This document shows, piece after piece, positions 1 to 6,317 of a stretch of DNA of 6,317 nucleotides. Under the pieces are notes generated by a model. The model was not told the origin of the DNA. It ran no database searches and saw only the letters and a program-made list of their open reading frames with translations. How positions within the stretch are numbered: the first letter of the stretch is position 1; each line of letters begins with the position of its first letter. This DNA is from Cytophagaceae bacterium (GTDB lineage: Bacteria; Bacteroidota; Bacteroidia; Cytophagales; Spirosomataceae): NCBI GenBank assembly GCA_947459055.1, contig CANHCG010000113.1:1-6317 (forward strand). Direction: 5' to 3'. The position numbers and the translations under genes are program-made.

Positions 1-303
1 AAACCGAGTCCAACGACAATTTGCCTCGACCTAGGTCATAAATCAGTCGCGCCTGAAAATCCAATTCAGAACCGTGTTCGCTTTATTGATTATCCAGCAT
101 GGAACTTAATCAGTCAAAGTGAAGAACACGGAATTGTGGAAGTGGGAACCCATGAAGAGTTGCCTATAGGCCAAGTAATTCGTATGATTCCCTATCATAT
201 TTGCCCAACTGTAGCCCTACACCAATCCCTACAAGTCATTGAAAATGACGCATGTACAGGTGTATGGGAGGTGAAAGCTAGAAATCGGAAAATTAATATT
301 TGA
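1..303 (+). CDS. D-threonine aldolase / D-serine dehydratase-like PLP enzyme, C-terminal part (5' end outside window)
   Basis: This is the last 100 codons of a fold-type III (alanine-racemase-like) PLP enzyme, ending in TGA. The visible part is the C-terminal beta domain. It contains ICLDLGHKSVAPE (visible residues 7-19), an EEHG motif (41-44) and PYHICPTV (64-71). His66 and Cys68 of that last motif match the His-x-Cys metal site of zinc-dependent D-serine dehydratases. Classical D-threonine aldolases, as I recall them, have His-x-Asp at this place. The family cleaves D-threonine and other D-3-hydroxy amino acids to glycine and an aldehyde, or dehydrates D-serine to pyruvate and ammonia. The PLP-binding lysine lies in the missing N-terminal barrel, so activity cannot be checked here. 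The stop is one base before the M19 dipeptidase start, so the two genes are almost certainly co-transcribed. The family is well supported. The choice between aldolase and dehydratase is an inference from one residue. Confidence 0.82.
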   Translation, partial: KPSPTTICLDLGHKSVAPENPIQNRVRFIDYPAWNLISQSEEHGIVEVGTHEELPIGQVIRMIPYHICPTVALHQSLQVIENDACTGVWEVKARNRKINI

Positions 304-304
304 T

Positions 305-1372
305 ATGTTTCTCATCGATGCTCATTTAGATTTAAGCATGAATGCTCTCGAATGGAATCGAGATTTAAGAGCTAGCATTCATGAAATAAATGATCGGGAA
401 AAAGGTTTAACTGATAAACCAGATCGTGGAAATGCGACAGTTTCCTTGGATGAATTGCGAAAAGGCAATATTGGCTTGGTAGTTGCAACGCAAATTGCCC
501 GCTATGTGGACAAATCATCCATATTACCTGGTTGGAATTCTCCTGAACAAGCATGGGCACAAACGCAGGGTCAATTAGCCTATTACAAAGCCTTAGAAAG
601 AGAAGGTGAATTAAATCCTATTCGTAACCTTCATGAATTGGATGAACATTTAACCTATTGGGAAGCAAGTAAAGAGGCTAAAAAAAAGATAGGATATATC
701 CTGAGTTTAGAAGGCGCGGATTCAATAGTTTCTCTAGAATATTTAGAAATCGCACATGCTTATGGCCTTCGTGCGCTTGGACCTGCCCATTACGGCCCGG
801 GAAGATATGCACAGGGCACGAATGCGACGGGAGGATTAGGCCCTAATGGACGGTCATTATTAGCTAAAATCAACGAATTAAATATCATTTTAGACGCAAC
901 CCATTTATGTGATGACAGTTTTTGGGAAGCGATGGAGCATTATGATGGACCTGTGTGGGCGAGTCATCAAAATTGCCGCGCCTTGGTAGATCATAATCGA
1001 CAATTTACGGATGCGCAGTTCAAAGAACTAATTAGTCGAAATGCGGTCATTGGAATGCCACTCGACGCTTGGATGATGATTCCCAATTGGGTTCGCGGAA
1101 AATCTACGCCACAAAATACAGGATTAACCCTAGAACATATGATTGATCATTTAGATCACATATGCCAATTAGCCGGAAATACTAATCATGTAGGCCTTGG
1201 AACCGATTTAGATGGGGGATTTGGCCGAGAACAAGCACCAGCTGATCTAGAAACCATCGCTGATTTACAAAAATTGCCTCAAATGCTTTCAAAAAAAGGC
1301 TATTCGGACGATGATATTCGAAAATTTAGCCATCAAAATTGGCTAAACTTCTTACATCGAGTATGGGCCTAA
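305..1372 (+). CDS. Membrane dipeptidase family protein (peptidase M19, renal dipeptidase-like)
   Basis: A complete 355-residue member of peptidase family M19, binuclear zinc enzymes of the amidohydrolase fold that hydrolyse dipeptides and tolerate a C-terminal D-residue. The metal ligands are all visible: His7 and Asp9 in DAHLDL, the bridging Glu136 in LSLEGAD, His200 in DATHL, His221 in ASHQNCRAL, and Asp301 in GLGTDLDGGFG. The length fits the family. The protein begins directly at the first metal-binding strand, with no signal peptide, lipobox or membrane segment, so it should be cytoplasmic despite the family name. The ATG lies one base after the preceding stop; an upstream start would eat into that gene, and the HxD motif near the N-terminus supports this start. 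No Shine-Dalgarno sequence sits at a normal distance, which is usual in Bacteroidota. Coupling to a D-amino-acid enzyme suggests hydrolysis of D-residue dipeptides taken up or released from peptidoglycan; this is inference. The stop overlaps that of the convergent SDR gene. Confidence 0.95.
   Translation: MFLIDAHLDLSMNALEWNRDLRASIHEINDREKGLTDKPDRGNATVSLDELRKGNIGLVVATQIARYVDKSSILPGWNSPEQAWAQTQGQLAYYKALEREGELNPIRNLHELDEHLTYWEASKEAKKKIGYILSLEGADSIVSLEYLEIAHAYGLRALGPAHYGPGRYAQGTNATGGLGPNGRSLLAKINELNIILDATHLCDDSFWEAMEHYDGPVWASHQNCRALVDHNRQFTDAQFKELISRNAVIGMPLDAWMMIPNWVRGKSTPQNTGLTLEHMIDHLDHICQLAGNTNHVGLGTDLDGGFGREQAPADLETIADLQKLPQMLSKKGYSDDDIRKFSHQNWLNFLHRVWA
1369..1372. other. Overlapping stop codons of two convergent genes
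   Basis: The TAA of the plus-strand dipeptidase (1370-1372) and the TAG of the minus-strand SDR (1369-1371, read on the other strand) share bases, so two convergent transcription units meet with no spacer. There is no room for a dedicated terminator between them, and each transcript must end inside the opposite gene. Confidence 0.9.
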
Positions 1373-2121
1373 CCTTTGGGCGGTGGACTGATGGAAGTCC
1401 AACCTCCATCGACAATTAAGGTTTGACCTGTCACATGTTTCGCACGATCCGATAGAAAAAACATTACGGCATCCGCTATGTCATCCACCTGTGCTGCAGT
1501 ACCCATAGGCGTTATTTTTGCCCATTCAGCTTTATAAGCTGCATCTTGCATCGTTCGTTCGGTAATGGTCGCCCCAGGAGAAACGGCATTGATTCGAATT
1601 CCAACAGGTGATAGGTCGATGACCAAATTTTGTGCTAATTGATTCAATGCCGCCTTGGTCATCCCATAAGCCGCTAAATCTGGATGCGCCTGATGGCCTG
1701 TTACGGAAGAAGTTAATACTATCGAACCTTTAATTCCGGTATTTCGTAAAATTTTCGCGATACATTGGATAAGAAAAAATGTACCTTGTAGATTTACTTG
1801 AAGCAAACGCTCCATAGAAGCTGGCTGATATTCCCAAAAATCCCCAAACGTAGTTATTCCAGCATTACAAACACATCCATGTAATGTTCCAGGCGTTTTC
1901 TGAATTAAGTCCTTTAATTCGTCTAAAAATTTCGGTGAACTAGCATCTGAAATTAGCGCGGAATGGTTGGAGAATCCTAATTCATGTAATTGCAAAGTAG
2001 CTTCATTGACAATGGTATCATCCATGTCATTCCAAATGACATAATGTCCATCTTGAATTAACTGCTTGACAATTTCAAAACCAATTCCCTGGCCTGCTCC
2101 TGTAACAACGTACTTTTTCAT
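1369..2121 (-). CDS. Short-chain dehydrogenase/reductase (SDR), NAD(P)-dependent
   Basis: A complete 250-residue classical SDR. Visible elements in order: the nucleotide-binding TGAGQGIG loop (residues 7-14), an acidic residue after the second strand (Asp32 in WNDMD, suggesting NAD(H) over NADP(H)), CNAG at 85-88, the helix-4 Asn110, the catalytic Ser138/Ser139 region, YGMTK with Tyr152 and Lys156, the NAVSPG loop (178-183), and VDGGW (238-242) near the C-terminus. Length and motif spacing are normal. The ATG is three bases after the stop of the sugar-acid dehydratase gene, so it is the last gene of the minus-strand operon. Next to such a dehydratase, an SDR usually acts either as an aldose 1-dehydrogenase making the sugar lactone, or as a dehydrogenase of the 2-keto-3-deoxy acid produced. 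The sequence does not decide between these, and generic motifs alone give no substrate. Its TAG stop overlaps the stop of the convergent dipeptidase gene. Confidence 0.93.
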   Translation of the reverse strand: MKKYVVTGAGQGIGFEIVKQLIQDGHYVIWNDMDDTIVNEATLQLHELGFSNHSALISDASSPKFLDELKDLIQKTPGTLHGCVCNAGITTFGDFWEYQPASMERLLQVNLQGTFFLIQCIAKILRNTGIKGSIVLTSSVTGHQAHPDLAAYGMTKAALNQLAQNLVIDLSPVGIRINAVSPGATITERTMQDAAYKAEWAKITPMGTAAQVDDIADAVMFFLSDRAKHVTGQTLIVDGGWTSISPPPKG

Positions 2122-2124
2122 GAA

Positions 2125-3840
2125 TTAATGCGAATCACGCGAAACAACTGAACCACTTCCGCCTTTTAAGAAATCAAAATCAGCTCCTTCATGTGCCTGA
2201 TCTACATGGTCTATGAACAATCCCACATAGCCACGAATATGTTTGGCAGCCATAAATGGATTTGCTAGTTTTCTGGCTGCCAATTCCTCCTCAGAAACTT
2301 CCCAATTTAATGAGCGATTATCTAAATCTAATGAAATGTAATCTCCATTCTGAACCCAATTTAATGGACCTCCAGCGGCTGATTCGGGGGAAACGTGTAA
2401 CACAACCGTACCAAATCCCGTACCGCTCATTCGACCGTCCGAAATACGAACCATATCTTTAACGCCCTTTTCCAATAATTTTTTCGGAATACCCATATTT
2501 CCAACTTCAGCCATGCCAGGATATCCTTTAGGACCCACATTCTTAAGTACCATCACCGAATTTTCATCGATATCTAATTCTGGCAAATCTATACGTGCAT
2601 GGTAATCTTCAATATTCTCAAATACAACCGCCTTACCGCGATGTTTAAATAATTCTTTGGAAGCAGCAGAAGGCTTCACAACAGCCCCAAAAGGAGCTAA
2701 ATTACCTTTAACCACCGCAATACCTGAATCAGGTTTAAATGGCTGATCAAAGCTAGAAATTATAGTATCGTCATAAATAGGTGTGTCGTGAATATTCTCA
2801 CCTACTGTTTTACCATTGACGGTTATGATATCTTGATGCAAATATTCCTTCATTTGGTTCATCAAAGCTGGCAGACCGCCTGCATAATACAAATCCTCCA
2901 TGAAATGAACGCCGGATGGCTGAATATTGGCCAGCAAAGGTATTTGACGTGAAAATTCATCAAAATCATCTAGGTTTAATTCCACTCCGATCCGCCCTGC
3001 AATCGCTAATAAGTGAATCACAAAATTAGTCGAACCACCTGTTGCCGCATTAACTCGAATCGCATTTTCAAAGGCTGGACGAGTTAACACTTTAGAAAGC
3101 GTTAAATTCTCATTGACCATTTCCACAATTCGACGACCCGAATGTTGCGCTAAAACTTTACGACGAACATCTGCCGCAGGAATGGCTGCATTTTGCGGAA
3201 GAGAAAGCCCTAAAGCTTCCACCATCGTAGCCATCGTACTTGCAGTACCCATCACTGCACAATGACCCGGTGTACGCGCCATACACGCCTCTGCTTCAAT
3301 AAATTCTTTTTGGGATAACTCACCTAATTTATATGCCTCAGCAAATCGCCACACATCTGATGTACCAATTTCCTTACCCTTGAATTTTCCTTTCATCATG
3401 GGTCCACCTGAAATCACTAAAGTTGGCAAATCCACACTGCATGCGCCCATCACGAGAGAAGGGGTGGTCTTATCACAACCGCACATTAAAACAACTCCAT
3501 CAATCGGATTCGCCCGGATGGACTCTTCGACATCCATACTAGCCAAATTCCGATATAACATGGCCGTAGGTTTAATCAAGGTTTCACCTAAAGACATCAC
3601 GGGAAATTCAACGGGAAATCCACCAGCCTCAATCACCCCTTTTTTAACAAATTCCGCTAATTCCCGAAAATGTGCATTGCAGGGTGTTAATTCAGACCAG
3701 GTATTACAAATCCCAATAACCGGTTTTCCTTGAAAATAATCATCTGGAATTCCTTGATTTTTCATCCATGCACGGTAAATAAAACCGTCTTTCCCTGTCT
3801 TTCCAAACCATTGTTGAGAGCGTAAATCTTGCTTATTCAT
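2125..3840 (-). CDS. IlvD/EDD-family dehydratase, sugar-acid (aldonate) type
   Basis: A complete 571-residue member of the IlvD/EDD family, Fe-S and Mg enzymes that dehydrate 2,3-dihydroxy acids to 2-keto-3-deoxy acids. The three cysteines expected for the cluster are Cys54 (in ELTPCN), Cys122 (in MCGCDKTTP) and Cys194 (in PGHCAVMG). Lys124, two residues after Cys122, is the position carbamylated in characterised members. Glu86, Asp123 and Glu445 match the remaining Mg ligands, and Ser472 in DGRMSGT matches the catalytic base. The N-terminal pattern WFGKTGKDGFIYRAWMKNQG and the block NTWSELTPCNAHFRELAE resemble L-arabinonate and D-xylonate dehydratases more than the branched-chain amino-acid enzyme IlvD, although automatic annotation often says dihydroxy-acid dehydratase. 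The likely substrate is a pentonate or hexonate; which one is unknown. The start overlaps the end of the preceding gene by 8 bases (ATGAATAA). The SDR gene follows after 3 bases, which supports a shared pathway. No frameshift or missing key residue is seen. Confidence 0.92.
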   Translation of the reverse strand: MNKQDLRSQQWFGKTGKDGFIYRAWMKNQGIPDDYFQGKPVIGICNTWSELTPCNAHFRELAEFVKKGVIEAGGFPVEFPVMSLGETLIKPTAMLYRNLASMDVEESIRANPIDGVVLMCGCDKTTPSLVMGACSVDLPTLVISGGPMMKGKFKGKEIGTSDVWRFAEAYKLGELSQKEFIEAEACMARTPGHCAVMGTASTMATMVEALGLSLPQNAAIPAADVRRKVLAQHSGRRIVEMVNENLTLSKVLTRPAFENAIRVNAATGGSTNFVIHLLAIAGRIGVELNLDDFDEFSRQIPLLANIQPSGVHFMEDLYYAGGLPALMNQMKEYLHQDIITVNGKTVGENIHDTPIYDDTIISSFDQPFKPDSGIAVVKGNLAPFGAVVKPSAASKELFKHRGKAVVFENIEDYHARIDLPELDIDENSVMVLKNVGPKGYPGMAEVGNMGIPKKLLEKGVKDMVRISDGRMSGTGFGTVVLHVSPESAAGGPLNWVQNGDYISLDLDNRSLNWEVSEEELAARKLANPFMAAKHIRGYVGLFIDHVDQAHEGADFDFLKGGSGSVVSRDSH

Positions 3841-4489
3841 GTAAATTTTCTGAGTCTAAGGTTTTTGTTAAAATAAAGCTTTGGTCAGGCCCTAAAGAAT
3901 AATAACATGCTCGAAAGCCATTTCCAAGGTCTGAATATAAATCATTTTTGAATTGAAAAGAACGAACAATCGTAGTTTTTACAAAATATAAGGTATCATT
4001 TCCTACATACCCAAATCGTTGGCGTCCCTTCAAAAGAGGAAATGGCAAAGTAATCATGATATTTCCCTTGATCTCATAGGCTTTAATCTCAGTTATCTTC
4101 TTTTTAGATTTCGCTTGTAGCCAAAATTCAGGTTGCTGATTCCCGTTCAAATCCGAGCACAATAAATTAACAACCTTCAAATCCTTCCAAGCTCGACGGG
4201 TGAGTAGGGCATGTGATTTTTTAATTTCCAAAATACAACTATCGCCCTGATAAAAAACACGCGCATCATAATCATCAATTTGAGCTGATAAGTGAGCATT
4301 AGCTGATTTTAACGTATCAAGTTGGGAAGTAGAGCCCAACGAATCAGCAAATTGCTTGACAGTCATTTCTTCTGAAATATCGGGTAATTCAGAATCTGAA
4401 TCCGCTTCTTCGATTTGATATATCTGCTTAAATACAAATAGTAAGACACCTAAAATACCAACAAAAAGTAGCGTTTTAATGACTTTCAT
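3833..4489 (-). CDS. Hypothetical membrane-anchored protein
   Basis: I do not recognise this 218-residue protein. It begins with a short basic stretch and a hydrophobic segment (about residues 4-20, VIKTLLFVGILGVLLFVF), which fits an uncleaved signal anchor with the rest outside the cytoplasm; no lipobox cysteine is present. An acidic linker (27-41) follows, then a mixed alpha/beta region. Residues 111-124, CSDLNGNQQPEFWL, resemble the calcium-binding D-x-N-x-N-x-x-x-E loops found in FG-GAP or dockerin-like repeats of secreted proteins, but only one copy is present. The frame stays open upstream to an ATG at 4546, but that would add 19 residues ahead of the hydrophobic segment and overlap the aminotransferase gene by 71 bases. 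The ATG at 4489 puts the hydrophobic segment at the N-terminus and reduces the overlap to 14 bases, so I chose it. The gene lies inside a tight operon between the PLP enzyme and the dehydratase. Its role is unknown. Confidence 0.82.
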   Translation of the reverse strand: MKVIKTLLFVGILGVLLFVFKQIYQIEEADSDSELPDISEEMTVKQFADSLGSTSQLDTLKSANAHLSAQIDDYDARVFYQGDSCILEIKKSHALLTRRAWKDLKVVNLLCSDLNGNQQPEFWLQAKSKKKITEIKAYEIKGNIMITLPFPLLKGRQRFGYVGNDTLYFVKTTIVRSFQFKNDLYSDLGNGFRACYYSLGPDQSFILTKTLDSENLHE

Positions 4490-5621
4490 GGATGGTTTGT
4501 TGGATGATTCCCAAAGCTTTCTCAAGCAAAGCCCTAGGACATGCAAAATTTAGGCGGATAAAATTCGAACCAAGAAATTGATCTCCTCGTAAGACATGAA
4601 GTCCATTTTCGAATAATCGTTGTTGGAAATTTCCATACAATACCTCATCAAACTCAATCCATGCTAAATAGGTGGCCTCCAAAGGCAGCATACGTAGCCC
4701 TTTTTGTTGGCAAATAAATGACAAAAGTACCTCATGATTGGCCTTTAAATATGGGAGAAGCATGTCTAACCAAGTAGAGGGCATTGTCCAACTTGTTTCC
4801 ATTACTTCAATACTATGGCGAGTCAACATCGGAAAAAATCCCAAGGTCGCCGAAATAAATTGTTTACGAATTTCAGGATCTGGGATGATAGCTACGGCTC
4901 CACCTAATCCGGCCGTATTATACGTTTTTGAACTAGCAAAAAAACTAATTGAAGGACTTGATTCAATGTATTTTCCGATGCAAATATGTTCTGTTTTTGC
5001 TTGAATCCGTAAATCAGCATGAATCTCGTCAGAAATGATCATGCAATTGTATTGTTGGCATAAATCGATAATCCGTTGGATTTCTTCCTCATTAAAAACC
5101 GTCCCCCCCGGATTATGCGGATTACAAAACAAAAATACCTTAGGTCCTTTCTTTAGCGCATCTTCAAAGGCAAAAAAATCAAATGTCCATCGCTCATTTT
5201 CTTCTATCATTGGGAAGGTAAAGAGGGGTTTATTGACCCAATTGGCAACTAAATGAAAAGGATGATACACAGGAACGGCTGTTAAAATACCACCTTCGGC
5301 AAATTGAGCACAAGCCGCCGTAATCCCTGGTACTATACCAGGAATCCAAACCTGCCAATCTAAAGGGGTATCCCAGCCATACGAGTTATTTATTTTTTGC
5401 TGCGCCACGATTTTCAATGATTCCGGAACCACCGAATATCCTAAAATTTGATGGTCAGAAATTCGATCAATGCACGCCTTAATTTCATTAGCCACAGGAA
5501 AATCCATATCAGCCACGGGCATGGGCAACATATCCCTTCCTTCATAGGAAACATTATCCCATTTAAAACTATTCGTATGACTGCGATTAATTATTTGGTC
5601 AAAAAGATAGGGAAGGGACAT
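4476..5621 (-). CDS. MalY/PatB family PLP-dependent C-S lyase / aminotransferase
   Basis: A complete 381-residue fold-type I PLP enzyme of aminotransferase class I/II, closest by motif to the MalY/PatB cystathionine beta-lyase group. Members cleave the C-S bond of cystathionine or cysteine conjugates to give a thiol, pyruvate and ammonia. Seen: the N-terminal FDQIINRSHTNSFKWD (residues 7-22), typical of PatB-type proteins; PMPVADMDF (33-41); Tyr119 in VYHPF, expected to stack on PLP; CNPHNPGG with Asn170; SDEIHADL with Asp198; SSKTYNTAGLGG with Lys232 as the PLP Schiff-base lysine; and Arg356 in FIRLNF, which binds the substrate carboxylate. The start overlaps the end of the DUF1460 gene by 23 bases. 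It is kept because the next Met (residue 31) would remove the conserved N-terminus. The end overlaps the hypothetical gene by 14 bases. The protein has no signal peptide and should be cytoplasmic. The exact substrate, and whether it acts as lyase or transaminase, cannot be read from the sequence. Confidence 0.93.
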   Translation of the reverse strand: MSLPYLFDQIINRSHTNSFKWDNVSYEGRDMLPMPVADMDFPVANEIKACIDRISDHQILGYSVVPESLKIVAQQKINNSYGWDTPLDWQVWIPGIVPGITAACAQFAEGGILTAVPVYHPFHLVANWVNKPLFTFPMIEENERWTFDFFAFEDALKKGPKVFLFCNPHNPGGTVFNEEEIQRIIDLCQQYNCMIISDEIHADLRIQAKTEHICIGKYIESSPSISFFASSKTYNTAGLGGAVAIIPDPEIRKQFISATLGFFPMLTRHSIEVMETSWTMPSTWLDMLLPYLKANHEVLLSFICQQKGLRMLPLEATYLAWIEFDEVLYGNFQQRLFENGLHVLRGDQFLGSNFIRLNFACPRALLEKALGIIQQTIHESH

Positions 5622-6317
5622 GCAGATTGGGTCTATAAACTTGAATTCCGATCATTTGAGGATGATTTAAGACATAAGTTGATACATCTTGATCCGAGAT
5701 GCAAATTACCTTTTTTTCCTGACTTGCATGAAGTAAAAAGGCCTTTCCATGTTGGACCGTAATAAATCCCACATGTTTAAAATCTAAATCGTTGCGTTTA
5801 GAAATAAAGGCAACAATATCACCTGATTTCAACTTAGGTAGCAATTGAGCTATCTGTTTACGATCAATAAAATTCATTGGTCTTTTCGAAATGGCTCGCT
5901 CCGTCGATTTAATTTGACTCAAATCTATTTTGAAATGCTTTTCAGCCAAATAGGCACTTAAATAATGAATATCTTTTTTCAATACTGACTCATTTGATGT
6001 ATGAATCTGGGAAATTATTCCCATTTGTTGCCATTTTTCTAAAGCTGAACTCAAATAATGTAACCTTGTTTCATAGCGAATATCATTAAACTTGACATAA
6101 CGTAACTCAATCAGGCGTTTTTTGTATACAGAATCCAACCCTTTGGATTCATATAGAGCGAACATGTTTTCAATAAATGTCACGCAATCAAAATCCTTCA
6201 ACGAATAATAAACTTCCTCTGGGTTATCCTTCGAAAGCGCCATATGTGAATAGGGGCGACCGATAAAATATTTGCCTAATTCAACCAGATCTTTCTTAGC
6301 ATGTGCCTTTTCAATTT
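5599..6317 (-). CDS. DUF1460 N-acetylmuramoyl-L-alanine amidase-like protein, 5' end outside window
   Basis: A DUF1460-family protein, an NlpC/P60-like cysteine hydrolase group common in Bacteroidota and thought to cleave peptidoglycan or muropeptides. 238 residues are visible. The frame stays open to the window edge, and the Met encoded at 6241-6243 is internal: the codons upstream of it read GKYFIGRPYSH, which is the family's conserved lead-in. The true start and any signal peptide therefore lie beyond 6317. The catalytic cysteine is Cys44 of the visible part, in FDCVTFIE. RLHYLSSALEKW, GDIVAFIS and LDFKHVGFI (catalytic His at visible residue 181), then LLHASQ, follow in the family order. 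The gene ends with TGA inside the first codons of the PLP enzyme, a 23-base overlap that makes it the most upstream visible gene of the minus-strand operon. A cell-wall role is known for the family; no functional link to the downstream metabolic genes is evident. Confidence 0.9.
   Translation of the reverse strand, partial: IEKAHAKKDLVELGKYFIGRPYSHMALSKDNPEEVYYSLKDFDCVTFIENMFALYESKGLDSVYKKRLIELRYVKFNDIRYETRLHYLSSALEKWQQMGIISQIHTSNESVLKKDIHYLSAYLAEKHFKIDLSQIKSTERAISKRPMNFIDRKQIAQLLPKLKSGDIVAFISKRNDLDFKHVGFITVQHGKAFLLHASQEKKVICISDQDVSTYVLNHPQMIGIQVYRPNLHVPSLSF

Noticed and set aside
266..273. Shine-Dalgarno-like GGGAGGTG upstream of the dipeptidase ATG
   Set aside because: It lies about 30 bases before the start at 305, too far to act as its ribosome binding site, and it encodes part of the upstream enzyme (W-E-V). 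It is probably chance.
1384..1401. Small hairpin TGGACT/AGTCCA as a possible bidirectional terminator
   Set aside because: The stem is only 6 bp, lacks a following T-run in either direction and encodes the SDR C-terminus. It is too weak to annotate as a terminator.
3380..3733. A 117-codon open frame on the plus strand opposite the dehydratase gene
   Set aside because: It lies wholly antisense to a strongly conserved enzyme gene covering the Cys54/Cys122 region. It has no recognisable motif or start signal, so it is a shadow frame.
2125..3840. Reading the dehydratase as biosynthetic dihydroxy-acid dehydratase (ilvD)
   Set aside because: The N-terminal and cluster-region sequence style matches sugar-acid dehydratases, no ilvB/ilvN/ilvC gene is adjacent, and the partner gene is an SDR.
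5448..5762. A 104-codon open frame on the plus strand spanning the PLP enzyme/DUF1460 overlap
   Set aside because: Both genes it crosses are well supported on the minus strand by family motifs, and the antisense product shows no domain features.

Overview
The window is a gene-dense, AT-rich stretch (about 40% GC by eye) that looks like the chromosome of a member of the Bacteroidota, perhaps a Cytophagales-like or related lineage. The main reasons are a DUF1460 amidase-like gene, which is common in that phylum, the absence of Shine-Dalgarno sequences at usable distances from the starts, and A/T-rich leaders before start codons. The genus cannot be told from this sequence. Nearly every base is coding. 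There are no RNA genes, insertion sequences, CRISPR arrays or long repeats, and no non-coding gap longer than 3 bases between genes.

Left part, plus strand (1-1372): the 3' end of a PLP- and metal-dependent D-amino-acid enzyme (D-threonine aldolase / D-serine dehydratase type) is followed after one base by a complete cytoplasmic M19 dipeptidase. M19 enzymes can release C-terminal D-residues from dipeptides, and the first enzyme acts on D-hydroxy amino acids. The pair therefore reads as a small D-amino-acid or D-residue-dipeptide utilisation unit.

Right part, minus strand (6317-1369), in transcription order: a DUF1460 NlpC/P60-like cell-wall amidase (5' end outside the window), a MalY/PatB-type PLP C-S lyase or aminotransferase, a membrane-anchored protein of unknown function, an IlvD/EDD-family dehydratase of the sugar-acid type, and an SDR oxidoreductase. 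Junctions are overlaps of 23, 14 and 8 bases and then a 3-base gap, so this is very probably one transcript with coupled translation. The last two genes form a plausible sugar-acid (non-phosphorylative) catabolic pair. The first three have no obvious metabolic link to them.

The two transcription units converge at 1369-1372, where their stop codons overlap. The promoters of both units lie outside the window. I found no convincing undescribed system. The best leads are the unknown membrane-anchored protein inside the operon, the substrate of the dehydratase/SDR pair, and the D-amino-acid enzyme/dipeptidase pair.
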